This document shows positions 1 to 10,300 of a DNA stretch of 64,000 nucleotides, piece after piece. The notes below the pieces were generated by a model that ran no database searches, was not told the origin of the DNA, and saw only the letters and a program-made list of their open reading frames with translations. Numbering within the stretch: position 1 is the stretch's first letter; every line of letters begins with the position of its first letter. Made by a program: the position numbers and the translations under genes. Source of the stretch: Bettongia penicillata ogilbyi (taxonomy: Eukaryota > Chordata > Mammalia > Diprotodontia > Potoroidae); the NCBI GenBank assembly GCA_023548195.1, contig JAJHZJ010000311.1, forward strand, positions 3,498,419 to 3,562,418, written 5' to 3'.

Positions 1-814
1 GAGAAAGAAAAATAAAACCCTTGCAAGTAGACACACAGAGTCAAGCAAACAAATTCCCACATTAGTTATGTCCAAAAGATGTGCATCTCATTCTGTATCT
101 TAAGTGAGGATGTAATTTGTCTGGATGATTTTTTTTCCTTCTCTGGGCTCTCAGTTTCCTGCCTTTGGCTTCACTCTGGGACTTTCATGGGATCAGAGGA
201 GCACAGATTTCAAGGTAGACTTGTGGAGATGAAACAAGGTGGTTTAAGGAGGAAAAGTGAGAGTGCTGGAACAGCATGGGGGATGTATGTACTTGGAGGC
301 CAGCTGGGCAATGCTTTGGATTCCCAGGAGCTCCGATGCACTCTGGTATACCAAGAATCTATGTTATATTGTTTCCCCTTTTATTTCTGGGTAGCTGGTT
401 CTGTTTTCTCAGTGCTCCTTTCTAGGTTGGTCTCTAGGTCAAAGCCATGTCCACTCTCTCTCAGTTACTGAAGAATCTGACTATCTGATGGGTAAACCAG
501 CATGTAGCCTAGTGCTTTGTGTATGTGGGACTCCAGGGTCTGAGCTTAGCATGTGGGCTGTGCTATGCTACCTTAGTATTTTCTCAAAGGGCAGGGTACA
601 CTGCACTTTGATATGTTGTTGATATAGTTCTTAGGACATGGGCTTGTACAACTCAGTCAATATTCAGTAGCATCTGATAAAGCTGAGGGTTTAGGCATCA
701 GGGCTAGCATCAGATTTCCTGATTGCCCTTGGCGTTCCCAAGCCTCCTGTTTGCAGAGCCTTGTCTGGAATATGAAGCCAGGAGTTAGGACACACTGCAC
801 AGACCTAGATATCC
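1..814. other. Unique intronic or flanking sequence
   Basis: No recognised repeat, exon or RNA. The open frame at 79-471 has no family resemblance, no splice context and no codon bias that I can see. Confidence 0.4.
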
Positions 815-824
815 CACAAACAAA

Positions 825-1071
825 CATTGTTGTTTTTGTTTGGTCATTTCAATCATGTCCAACGCTTTTTGACCCTTCTTGGGGAAAAATAATGGAATGG
901 TTTGTCATCTATATTTCTGCACATTTTACAGATGAGGAAACTGAGGCAAACTGGATGAAGTAACTTGACCAGGGTCATACAACTTGGAAGTATCTGAGCC
1001 TGCATTCGAATTCAGATCTTCCTGACTCTACGCTGGGCACTCTATCTACTCTGCCATCTAGCTGCCCTTAC
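825..1071 (-). mobile_element. Marsupial tRNA-derived SINE (MAR1/WSINE-like), near full length
   Basis: Read on the minus strand it starts with the 'gcagctagatggc' head and ends at the 'cattggacatgattgaaat' tail. On the plus strand the 'cattttacagatgagg' core is clear at about 925. It is flanked by an exact 10-bp target-site duplication, CACAAACAAA, at 815-824 and 1071-1080. Confidence 0.85.
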
Positions 1072-1087
1072 ACAAACAAATAGTAAA

Positions 1088-1090
<3 letters not shown>

Positions 1091-1130
<40 letters not shown>
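1091..1130. repeat. (CA)n microsatellite
   Basis: Two CATA units followed by about 16 CA dinucleotides, immediately after the preceding SINE's target-site duplication. Confidence 0.97.
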
Positions 1131-1131
<1 letters not shown>

Positions 1132-1484
1132 CATAGAACTGAGCATTGCGTATTGTAGCTGCAAAAGAGCTATAGATCTGAGCTCACTCACTAACTAGGG
1201 TTACTGGAGAATTCAGTAGAATTAATCTAGGAAAGCTTTCTGGAGGGAGGTAGAGAAGGGTTGGGAAGGAAGCAAAGGACATGACTTGCCAGAGAGGATG
1301 GAGGAGAAATGGAATACCTTTGGCAAGACCAGAGGTGAAGGCTTCAGGATGAAAAACTGTGGGAAAGTTGTGAGTCTTGGGAAGAAGAATGATCTGGGAG
1401 GAAGGAGAGGCTATGGTAGCAAGCTTTATGAAGGGAGACTAGTGGGTGGAAGTTCCAGAGAAGAAAATTTCAGCCTCAAATGAG

Positions 1485-1612
1485 GACAGACTTTTAACAA
1501 TTAGAATTGTCTCATGAGCTGCCTCAGGGGGTAAGGAGTTTCCTGTCACTGGAGATCTTCAGACAAAGGCAGGCATGGGTTTGACCAAATGACTCTTTAG
1601 GTCCTGTCCAGT
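1485..1612 (+). mobile_element. L3/CR1-type LINE 3' end fragment
   Basis: The order 'acttttaacaattagaattgt', 'gctgcctcaggggg', 'cactggagatcttcagacaaa', 'gactctttaggtcctgtccag' is the sense 3'-terminal layout of CR1/L3 LINEs, where the terminal repeat lies next to 'ggtcccttccag'. Confidence 0.65.
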
Positions 1613-1695
1613 TCTAGCTGTGTGACCTTGGGCAAGTCGTTACCCCTATAGACCTCAATTTCTTCATCTGTAAAATGAGGGAATTTGACTAGAAT
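1613..1695 (+). mobile_element. MIR-type SINE fragment
   Basis: 'gctgtgtgaccttgggcaag' followed by 'cctcaatttcttcatctgta' is the MIR core and right part. It abuts the L3 3' end. Confidence 0.7.
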
Positions 1696-1698
1696 TTG

Positions 1699-1832
1699 AC
1701 AGGTGGAAAATCTGTGGCCTTCTAGGTCCTTGAGCACAGCTTTTTGACTGAGTTCAAGTTTTACAGAACAAATCCTTTTATTAAGGGATTTGTTTTGTGA
1801 AGTTTAGATTCAGTACTTGAGGACCTAGATGA
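1699..1832. mobile_element. hAT-type DNA transposon fragment (same family as 12740-12938)
   Basis: It shares an internal order of 'gtggcc-tctaggtcct', 'acagaacaaatcctttta' and 'ggatttgttttgtgaa' with the better preserved copy at 12740-12938. The terminal inverted repeats are eroded here ('aggtggaaaatctg' for 'aggtggggaacctg'). Confidence 0.6.
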
Positions 1833-1837
1833 TATTA

Positions 1838-2076
1838 TGATAATAACTAGCATTAATATAACACTTTAAGGTTTACAAAGTGCTTAACAAAGATCCTCCC
1901 ATCATCTCTGTGTGTCTGGTTTTAGCATTATCCCCATTTTACAGATAAGGAAAGTGAAGTAGATGGTGGTTAAGTGGCATACCCAGAGTCACACAACTAG
2001 TAAGTGTCTGAGGCTGGATTTGAACTCCAGTCTTCCTGACTTCAGGACCAGCTTTCTCCACTGTGCTGGCTGGCTG
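1838..2076 (-). mobile_element. MIR/THER-type SINE, near full length
   Basis: The plus strand shows 'acactttaaggtttacaaag', then 'cccattttacagataagg', 'gtcacacaactagtaag' and 'ggatttgaactccagtctt'. That is the complement of a CORE-SINE from tail to tRNA-like head. Confidence 0.8.
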
Positions 2077-2084
2077 TCCAACTC

Positions 2085-2265
2085 TTAGGTGTCTTGACTG
2101 CCTCTACATGGTAAACCCAGGGGTAAAAAGAGAGATAAGTTAAATGGAATTTCTTAGGGATTGCCGTTGAGAGGGGGACTCAAACCTTAAGCTAAGGAAT
2201 TTGGATTTGTCGGTAGTTGCTGGGAGCACTGCTGGTTTCTCATCAGGTGCTGATGCTGTCAAGAG
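2085..2265. other. Short unique segment
   Basis: No recognisable feature between two MIR-type SINEs. Confidence 0.3.
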
Positions 2266-2267
2266 GA

Positions 2268-2442
2268 GGCATTGTTCAGCAGTGGAAAGAGCTACAGAAG
2301 CTTGTCCCTCACTAGTTAGTTATGTGCCCTTGGAAAGCTTACTTGACTTTTTCTGAGCCTCAGTTTCCTCAACTGTAGATTGAGGGAACTGGAACAAGAT
2401 GATCTCTCTGTAGTTTTTCTTCCAGTTCTAAATCTGTGACTT
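2268..2442 (+). mobile_element. MIR-type SINE
   Basis: Head-like 'gcagtggaaagagc', then 'cactagttagttatgtgccc', 'gagcctcagtttcctcaact' and the tail 'cttccagttctaaatctgtg'. Confidence 0.75.
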
Positions 2443-2870
2443 ATGACTAAATATCATCTTAAGGAAGATATGATTCTTTGTGCTCTGGGCAGACGAGATA
2501 AGTGGTGAAGAGTGGAAATGAGTGGTGAGAATGGCAAGAGGCTGATAACAGAGGCCTTTGTTTCTGGGGATGAAGAATGAAATAGGGCCTAGACTCAGGG
2601 TGTGACTGAGGGAATGTGCAGGAAGGGGGGGTGTATTGGTGACATTGTAGAAGTGCTTTACAACCCAGTCCTGAAGCCCTTTGCAGTCCTCCGGTGGAGA
2701 CAAAAACTGCTATGGTCTGCCTCCAAGCTCCATTTCAAAGCTTGAATCGCTCTGCTTTGCTCTTCTCACCATCTCCTGAACTTCCCGGCTTTTTGCCTAC
2801 TCCATTCCCTCAACCTGAAATCCCTTCCTGCTTCTGCTTCCTCTAACCTCTCTGCCCAAGAAGCCCAGGT
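2443..2870. other. Unique sequence with a possible weak L2 trace
   Basis: 2720-2850 is pyrimidine-rich and weakly resembles the C-terminal coding part of L2 LINEs ('cctgaaatcccttcctgctt'). I am not confident enough to call it. Confidence 0.3.
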
Positions 2871-3060
2871 TCTGATCCAGGCTGTGACATAAGCTAGTTG
2901 TGTGGTTTTGGGCAAGTCAGTCAACCTTAGAGAATCTTAAAAGAGTTGGAAGGGACCCAAGGGGCCCTTTATCTGCTCCAGTTTGTGGCTAGAAAAGAAG
3001 CCCTCAACAACATCCCAGCAGTGATCATCCAGATTATATTTAAAGATTGCCCCAGTGATG

Positions 3061-3185
3061 GGGCAGCCAGGTGGTGTAGTGGAGAGAGTACAGGCCCTGG
3101 AGTTAGGAGGACCTGAGTTCAAATATGGCCTCAGACCCCTACTAACTGTGTGACTCTGGGCAAGTCACTTAGATGCGTTACCTAA
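3061..3185 (+). mobile_element. Marsupial tRNA-derived SINE, 3'-truncated, nested in L3
   Basis: Begins 'gggcagccaggtggtgtagt' and runs through 'cctgagttcaaatatggcct' and 'gtgactctgggcaagtcact'. It then breaks off into an A-rich stretch before the L3 sequence resumes. Confidence 0.85.
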
Positions 3186-3514
3186 AAACAAATTTATTTT
3201 TTTAAATCCCACAGTGAGAAGAAATATTTACTGCCTCAAAGCAAACCCATTACACTCTGGGATAGCTCTAATTTTGGGGAAAAGCCTCTTTATAGGAAGT
3301 ATAACCTTCCTAGTCTTTTTTTTTTTTTAACAGGAAAGCCTTTTAAATACTTAAAGATCAGCATCATTTTCCCCCCAACCCCACCCCCAGTCTTTCTCTC
3401 AACAGGCTAAAATCTCCACTTTCTTCAACAAAACCTCATATAAGACCCTACATCCTCTATGATATAGATGAATAATCATATTCTCCAAATTATAAATGGC
3501 CTTCCTAAAACACA

Positions 3515-3744
3515 TATGACAGTGAGGTGAATAGAGGCCTGGAAGACTCATCTTCCTGAGTTCAATTTCAGCCTCAGACATTTATCAGTTGTGTGACTCT
3601 AAGTAAGTGACTTAACCCTGTTTGCCTCAGTCTCCCCCTCTGTAAAATGAGCTGGAGAAGAAATGGCAAAGCATTCCATTATCTTTGCCAAGAAAATCCC
3701 AAATTGGGTCACAGTCAGACACAACTGAAACAACAAAACATGGT
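3515..3744 (+). mobile_element. Marsupial tRNA-derived SINE, nested in L3
   Basis: The head is partly degraded. The body 'cctcagtctccccctctgta' and tail 'tctttgccaagaaaatccc' plus 'cagacacaactgaaacaaca' are intact. Confidence 0.85.
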
Positions 3745-4316
3745 GTCCAGAACTGAGTAGGATACATTCTTGATTGGTTGGTTCACTACCACTTCCTTAT
3801 TTCCCAATGCTTGCCTCTTTTAATGTAACATACAACTGTTAGTGTTTTTAGCTGCCATATCACAACATTCATTATGCTTGTGGTCCACTGAAAATCTCCA
3901 GATCTTTTCCAAACCTCCATGCCTTCCCAGTCTTGTCCTTGAGAATTTGTGGTGGTGTTTTTTAAAACCCTAATGTAAGGCTACATGTATCCATATTAAA
4001 TGTTATTGTATTCAGTCATTCAATCTTTTTGGATCCTGGTTCTGTCATTTGACATATTAGTTATGCCTTCCAGCTTTGTGTCAAATTTGATAAGCATTGC
4101 ATCTGAGCTTTTTTCTGTCACTCACAAGAAGGGTTGCATAGCTCAGGGCCAAGCCCAGATCCTGGGAGCGCTCCATCAGAGACCACCTTCCAAGATGACA
4201 TCCCACCATTAGTGACTGCTGCTTGGGTTACCATTCAACCAATCCTTAATCCACCTGTCTGAACACTGGTGCACCCCGTATCTCTTTATGCTGTCTGAAA
4301 CAATAGCAGTAGCCTC

Positions 4317-4425
4317 TTTAAGCTACACTTTCCTCTTCTATAAAATGGGGGTGGTGATACATGGTTCCACTTACAGGGTTGTTGTGAGAAAAGCACTTTC
4401 ACAAACTAAAAACTTGATGTAAACT
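4317..4425 (+). mobile_element. MIR-type SINE 3' half
   Basis: 'tttcctcttctataaaatgg' is followed by 'cagggttgttgtgagaa', the usual right part of MIR-family elements. Confidence 0.6.
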
Positions 4426-4454
4426 TCAGTTTCATCATCCTGTATGGTAAGCAT

Positions 4455-4666
4455 TTGTTATATTATTACTCTTTCACAGAGTGCATTCCAACCAAAATGC
4501 TCTGCTTACCATTCTCCAGTCTGTCCAGGTATCCCACTCGCTTGTGTCTTTGCAGAGGCTGTTTCCTATCAAGGAATTGTATTCTTCCTCACCTTTGCCT
4601 CTCAGAATCCTGAGCTTCCTCTGAACTCAGCTCAAGTACCACCTCCTAGAAACTGTTCCTTCCACT
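4455..4666 (+). mobile_element. L2-type LINE fragment, 3' coding part
   Basis: The segment reading 'gtgtctttgcagaggctgtt' through 'agctcaagtaccacctccta' matches the sense order of the C-terminal L2 ORF2 region just before its 3' UTR. Confidence 0.6.
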
Positions 4667-4667
4667 C

Positions 4668-4892
4668 AGTGGTTGTTGTTCTCCCTCACAAATTACCTTT
4701 GTCCCACTCTCTGTGGCCCCATTTGTGGGTTTCTTGGTAAAGATACTGGAGTGATTTACCATTTCCTTCTCCAGATCTTAAAATGAATCAAATAGGGGAT
4801 AAGTGACTTGCCCAGGGTCACACAACTAGTTTCTGCAGCTGAATTTGAACTCATGAAGATGAGTGACTGACTTCAGGCCTAGTACTGTTTTC
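4668..4892 (-). mobile_element. Marsupial tRNA-derived SINE inserted in L2
   Basis: The plus strand shows 'actggagtgatttaccattt', 'gacttgcccagggtcacaca' and 'tgaatttgaactcatgaag'. The 'cattttacagatgaggaaac' segment is partly altered. Confidence 0.75.
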
Positions 4893-7079
4893 TTCTTTTT
4901 ACTTGTCTGTTGCATCCCTTCCTCTCCTCTCTCCCCATGCCTTTCCTAACCCCCTTTTCAATCTGTCTCTCTCCCTCCCCGCTCCCAACTAATAAGTCAG
5001 ATAGCCAGTAAACTATGTGGTCTTGGGCAAATCACAACCTCTAAGTACTCTGGGCAATTCCCTAAGACAATAAGGTGCCAACCTATATTAGTAGAAGGCG
5101 TCTCCTTAACCAGGAATTCCCTATCTTATCCCATGAAATCACAGGTCCAATCTCTGCCTCTGAGTCAAAAGGTGGGAACATTTATAAGACAATTTATGGA
5201 GTTAAAATAATAACTTCAAAGAAGGTTACAGTCACTGCTTATCATTTGAAAAAAGATCATTTTTCACCCAGAAAATTACACTTTTCAGATTTATTTCTTG
5301 GGGATGGTGGGGGGGGACCTTATTTAGAACCTAGTTATAGTTAGGATGTGTGTTATGTAGTGTTTCCCACCCCTTCACTCTCCCTTCTTCCAAAAATATT
5401 CTTAATCTTCCCATCAAATATGCCCCCTATTGTTAGAACCCCAGGCTGCATACACTGGGAGAAAAAAGATGTCAGCAGAATGGAGGGTGGCATGCACAGA
5501 TGCAGTGTTTTATGTGGGGAATTATGGTAGGCAGCCACTTTCCCCACAAAGGGATCCAGTTCCCAAGGAGGACGCCAGGCAGACCTGCTGCCCCTACAAA
5601 AAAACAAAGCCATCCTAATTGCCTTCTAATCTAGGAATGTTGGGTTTGCTGCTGTTTGTGCTGAATGGTGAAGGGAGATAATATCTTTCCCTTTGAGTGA
5701 GAAGTTATTTGATCTTAGTGTGTTGGAAAACCTGTGTCCTAGTGACACTGAGGAGGGAGAAAGAAGAGAGAGGAGAAGGGAGAAGGAGGAAAAGAGAGCA
5801 AAGGCCTGGCTCACAGCCTAATCCGGAGCCAGGAGGCTGGTTTTCTTCCCAATAACAATCATAAATAAAGAGAAACAAGCATCTCTCTTATCTTAGCTCA
5901 AGGTCATTGTTTTGTACTGGGCCTTCCCCCCTTACCTCCACCCCTCCCCACACCCCCCATAAACCATTCAGTCATGGAGGTAGTGAGGACAGATTGTCTG
6001 CTAGTAGACATGGGAAGCCAGGCTGCCAGCTGTCTCACCTGAGCTTAGTAGAATGGTGGAGGTGGGTATCAGGACAGGTGAGATGCATCGTATTCCCATG
6101 CCTCTCAATTTTTCTCTGCCCCCCGACCCTAAGAACAGATCAGGAATTCACTATGTGGGCTCTGAAAATGGGCACAAGGGTAGGCAGCTGCAACAACCCC
6201 TGGATTCAACCCCAAATGTGCCAGGCGCCATGGTGTGTGCTGGGACACAAATGGATTAGGCATGGACTTTTTCTTTCCTTAAGAAGATTATATTCTTCAT
6301 CCCCAGAGACGTTTCTCCCATCTTCTCTGCTAAGTCATAACTATTCCTTCTTTCAAGGATCTTCAGATTTGCCACTTCCAAGGAAGTTCGCTCTAACTAA
6401 GCCCACTGAATTCCACTCAAATTTGCAGAGTCTATACTGGCCTTGGCCTTGTGTCCTCCATTTGCCTAATATTTGTGGGCTCTCTTTGGCCTAATTCTTT
6501 GTGTCATTGCATCTTTTTTCATGTGAGTTACCAATAAAGATATAACTGTTTCAACGATTACCTAGTCTTCCAACTTCTCTTTCATTCTCTACTCATCACC
6601 CACCCTCCATTACCCTACCTCCATATATGTATATACTCCATTAGCCGCTGTGGTGAACTCTTCCAAGTGGAAAGCAGAGGAGACTTCAGAAGGGATAAGG
6701 TAGAGAACGTCAGATTCACCAGCAAAGTATGGTGTCTCTCCCCTCTACCCCTATCCCTGACCTGGAGTTCTGCTGTACACCCAGTGGCTGGGAAGCAGAC
6801 CATCCAGTATGGAAGCAGGAGCACGAATAAGACCTCTGTAAGACCTTTCTGTCCTTGTCAGTGATTCTAGGATGTTCTCCACTTGGTGGTTGCCCTGTGA
6901 TAACAACCAAAGGCAATCTGTTCTTCCTAATTGCTGGGTCTTGACCTGTTCCATCTTATCTGGAACATACCTCCCTGTTCTCAACCTCCCCACCCCCACA
7001 TAAACATACTGCTAGATTAACTCTTGGCCTGGCCAGCATACATCAACTGTTTATCTGAACCTGTCCATCCAACTGAGAG
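4893..7079. other. Mostly unique intronic sequence
   Basis: Pyrimidine-rich at 4900-4990, otherwise unremarkable. A weak L2-like stretch may lie at 6335-6495 ('aaggaagttcgctctaacta', 'ttgtgtcctccatttgccta'). The open frame at 5907-6494 is long but has no family resemblance and runs through this weak repeat, so I do not call it a gene. Confidence 0.4.
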
Positions 7080-7081
7080 AC

Positions 7082-7135
7082 CACACCACCACCACACACA
7101 CACACACACACATGCACATGTGCACATACATACAC
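7082..7135. repeat. CA-rich microsatellite with alternating purine-pyrimidine tail
   Basis: 'cacacacacacacacacaca' runs into 'catgcacatgtgcacataca'. Confidence 0.95.
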
Positions 7136-7255
7136 TGAGTCAAGGAGGACAGGGAAAGATGTTTTCTATGAATCTGCTTCAGATATCCCTAGAAATGAGA
7201 ATGTAGAAGAGAATTGTCTCCTGCTGCCAGCCCTCACAACCACCACCAGAGGAAT

Positions 7256-7275
7256 GGGGAGGGGAGGGGAGGGGG
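7256..7275 (+). other. G-quadruplex motif
   Basis: Three GGGGA units followed by GGGGG give four uninterrupted G-runs with single-base loops. Confidence 0.8.
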
Positions 7276-7502
7276 TGCTGCTTACTATGATCAGGCAGCA
7301 GAATTGTGACTCAAAGCCCTGACTCAGGTTTGTTCTCTTTCCTCTGAAGCCCAGTTTTCCAGGGCTAGTGGTAATTGACACTCAGCTCCAATTTTCTCTT
7401 GCTGGACTGCCAGCTGCTGATCTGAAATTTGGTCAATCTATCTAGCAGCCCAGAATATTGAGCCTTCACTATATAGAGAGAACCTGTCTTAAATCTTTAT
7501 TG

Positions 7503-7640
7503 ATTGATTCATGCAATCAACAATTATTGAGTATCCACAAGGCAATGGGGAAGTAGATCTTACTAAGGTGTATAAGACATGGTCCTGCCCCTCAGGGAGT
7601 GTATACTCTAATGGAAGCCATGTGCAGAAATTCAGGAGGA
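7503..7640 (-). mobile_element. L2-type LINE 3' end, antisense
   Basis: 'caacaattattgagtatcca' followed by 'gacatggtcctgcccctcag' is the complement of the L2 3' UTR ('gctccctgagggcaggg... caataaat'). Confidence 0.65.
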
Positions 7641-7732
7641 TGAAAGGTACAGTCCCTGCTCATTCTTTAGACAGCTCCCAGTCCGAGAAGGCATTCAAGC
7701 ATGCCCTAGAGAATTCAGGAAGGAAAGCTTTA

Positions 7733-7956
7733 AGTAATATTACTAACTCATATTTGCATAGTACTTTAAGGTTTCTTGACCCCTTTTCCCATAGCAACCC
7801 TATGAGATGTGTGGTATAAATATTACCACCTTCATTTTACTTAAAAGAAATTTGAGGCTCTGAAGTGTAGGGTCTTTCAACTAATGAGTGTTTGAGTTGG
7901 GATTTTAACCCAAGTCTCTGTTTCCAGGCCCAACATCCTTTCTCTACACTAACTGG
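7733..7956 (-). mobile_element. MIR/THER-type SINE
   Basis: 'gcatagtactttaaggtttc', 'tgagatgtgtggtataaata' and 'ggattttaacccaagtctct' are in the order expected for an antisense CORE-SINE. Confidence 0.7.
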
Positions 7957-8189
7957 AGGCTTTCCATATGAGTCTGACTCAGGTAGGCCTGTCAGTCAGC
8001 TCTAAATGAGTGTTAGGTCTGTACCTGCCTGGAGAAATTTCTTTCCAGAGAGACAAAACATAACATATATATTACTCTCATATAGGACAATCACTTGGTA
8101 GGGAACTTTTTTTTTCCCAGAGAGACTATAAATAGATAGATACATACATACATAATATGAAAATCACTTCCTGGAGGATGTTGTAGATA

Positions 8190-8310
8190 GGAAACAGCTT
8201 CGTAAACTTAAAGCTGGAAGGGGCCTTCATTTTATAAAAAAAGGAAATTGATGTTAAAGATTAATTGACTTACCCTTAAAGGAGGATTTCAAATGCTGGT
8301 CTTTGATACC
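8190..8310 (-). mobile_element. MIR3/THER2-like SINE, diverged
   Basis: 'aagctggaaggggccttcat' then 'aaaaaggaaattgatgttaa' and 'attgacttacccttaaagga'. Confidence 0.5.
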
Positions 8311-8369
8311 AGATACCTTGAGATAGGGGTTAGAGTAGATAATGTCTAGGGTCACTTTCAATTCTAAGG

Positions 8370-8518
8370 TTTGGAAAAGAGATAATGAAACTGGAAGAGA
8401 CCTCAAAGTTCATCTAGTCCAGTCTCTTTGTCATGGGAATGGTGAATTGAGGCCCAGAGTGACAGAGCTGAGACTTGCAATCAGTTGCCTCCAAAGCCAG
8501 CACACTGTCCCTGCCATC
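8370..8518 (-). mobile_element. MIR3/THER2-like SINE
   Basis: 'gaaactggaagagacctcaa', 'catctagtccagtctctttg' and 'gaattgaggcccagagtgac' give the recurrent order of this element in the window. Confidence 0.6.
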
Positions 8519-8534
8519 AAGCAAACAACCATAA

Positions 8535-8682
8535 ACACAAAGAAATACTCCCTCTGTGACCTCAATCTCTCTAGGCCCCATTTGCCTTATGTGTGAAACA
8601 GGGGAAATGCCACATCAGCTTAAAGGCAGGGGTCTGGACCAGACGGTCTCTTGAGGCCCCTTTCAGCTCTTAGGAGCCATGT
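8535..8682 (+). mobile_element. MIR-type SINE
   Basis: 'ctctgtgacctcaatctctc' and 'gaggcccctttcagctctta' mark the core and tail. Confidence 0.55.
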
Positions 8683-9021
8683 CCATAAGTAATACTAAAA
8701 GAGGGCAAGAGTAAATAGAGTGGTCAGAGCTGGATGGAGTTACCCAGGGTGAGACTACTGGAGGAGGAAAGTCTTCAATAGATTTTGGAAGGAAGAGGGG
8801 AAGGCTTGGTAACAAGGGAAAGGGAAAATATGCTCTGAAACTATCTTGGAGAGGGAGTAATAAATGAGAGGGGGCAGGTTTGCTAAAGTGGAGCAAGAAA
8901 AAATGTGAAAGGGAGATAGAGGTCCTTGAATTCAGGAATGCAGGAATTTATTGCATTATAAAATTTATATTATGCTACAATATATAAATATTATAAAATA
9001 TAGAAATAACACTTTATTTGA

Positions 9022-9178
9022 AATCAGTGACCTGTTTTGGAGTCCCAGGCTCTACTTATTAGCTGGGTGACCTTACTTGGACAAGTAATTTCTGGGCCTC
9101 AGTTTCCTCATCTGTAAAATGAAGGGATCATCATACTGGTTAGTCTTGTCTAGTTCTAACATTCTGTGATTCTCTGAG
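9022..9178 (+). mobile_element. MIR-type SINE
   Basis: 'gggcctcagtttcctcatct' followed by 'gtctagttctaacattctgt' at the tail. Confidence 0.75.
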
Positions 9179-10006
9179 GGGAAGAAATATGTATAGTTCT
9201 TTTTTCCTGGTAACTAAAAAAATTTAGATCAATATTTTTAAAAATGGGAAGACTGATTTCTGTCACCAGATTATTGACCATCCATGTTCAAGGGACAGTA
9301 GAGCATAGTAATTAGAGCATTAGACAAGGATTCTCAATAGATACCTTTTCCAAGCTCAAAGGATAATATCTATTATTAACTATAATGCCTGCAAGAGTCT
9401 TAGAGTTTGGGGGGAAGGGTTAGGGCTGAGTCTGAAAGACCCAATGAGGAACAGAGGTGAGCAAGAACAGAGGAGAATGTCTCAAGACCAAGGGCCCTTC
9501 CTTAAAGGAGTGAGTATAGTCAATGTGGCAAGACTGCAGAGAGAGAAGGTTAAGGAAGGGAGAGTAGAGTCCGGGGACCGGGAAAAAAGATCCTTTGGAA
9601 AAAATAGAACCCAGAATTAGGAACAGGGATTAGTTGCAGCTACTTCCAGGCAGATGTCAAAGTTTGACATCCACAATTTCATTTAAGTTCAAAGAAGGGA
9701 GTTAGGGAAGACAGACTCACTCTACTTTGCAAATACTGTCAATACCTTATTATCTGACTGTACTATTCACTTCTTCATAATGAAAGTCCCTCTGGGTAGC
9801 CTGCCCATAATTTAATTCCAATAAATTTTTAAGCCTATTTTGAGCAAGAAGAGGAATACAAACTTGTTTTAATATTGGTTTAAAAAAAGAAACAGAACTG
9901 GGAAAGTAAAACTGTCAGGAAAAAATAAAATAGTACACGAAGGATGATTTGTTCCGCAGAATCATAATTTGGTACTAGAAGCAACCATAGGGTAGTCATC
10001 AAGCCC
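9179..10006. other. Unique intronic sequence
   Basis: No recognised feature. A short SINE-head remnant may lie at 9295-9340. Confidence 0.35.
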
Positions 10007-10213
10007 AGAGATTCTCAGAGCATTGTTTCATGATCTCTGCGGCAATTCTGGAGAAAAAAGAAGTATTCAATGAGGTCAAAAGTATATTCATAATAATTCT
10101 AAGATGCATTTAATTCTAACATGGTAACTATCAATATTTACAACCTAGGGGATCCTCAGTTTTTAAGCATGTAAAAGAGGTCTTGAGATCAAAAAGTTTG
10201 AGAGCTAGTGATC
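10007..10213. mobile_element. hAT/Charlie-like DNA transposon, diverged
   Basis: The left end 'agagattctcagagcattg' and right end 'aaaaagtttgagagctagtg' are imperfect inverted termini. The interior 'ggggatcctcagtttttaag' resembles MER5/Charlie-type non-autonomous elements. Confidence 0.5.
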
Positions 10214-10300
10214 TCTGCTAACCTCATTTAAGAGATGAGGTAACTGAGGTGCCCAGAGTTGTGACCTGCCTAAGGTTACACTAATAACAGGTGGCAGTAC
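10214..10300 (-). mobile_element. MIR-type SINE fragment
   Basis: 'taagagatgaggtaactgag' then 'taaggttacactaataacag'. Confidence 0.5.

Larger units (their letters stand above)
2936..4310 (-). mobile_element. L3/CR1-type LINE, antisense, about 1 kb, interrupted by two SINEs
   Basis: Pieces at 2936-3060, 3186-3514 and 3745-4310 line up in order with the antisense of a CR1/L3 LINE. The 3' end 'gttggaagggacccaaggg' comes first. It is followed by 'gggatagctctaatttt', 'ggtgtccagaactgagtagg', 'tttagctgccatatcaca', 'gatcttttccaaacc', 'ccagctttgtgtcaaatttg' and 'ttcaaccaatccttaatcca'. The minus strand would encode the C-terminal half of the reverse transcriptase ORF, now riddled with stops and indels. 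The SINEs at 3061 and 3515 are younger insertions. Confidence 0.8.

Noticed and set aside
5907..6494. 195-codon + strand open frame, the longest in the window
   Set aside because: It crosses pyrimidine-rich unique DNA and a weak L2-like stretch. No domain, signal peptide, splice pattern or codon bias was seen.
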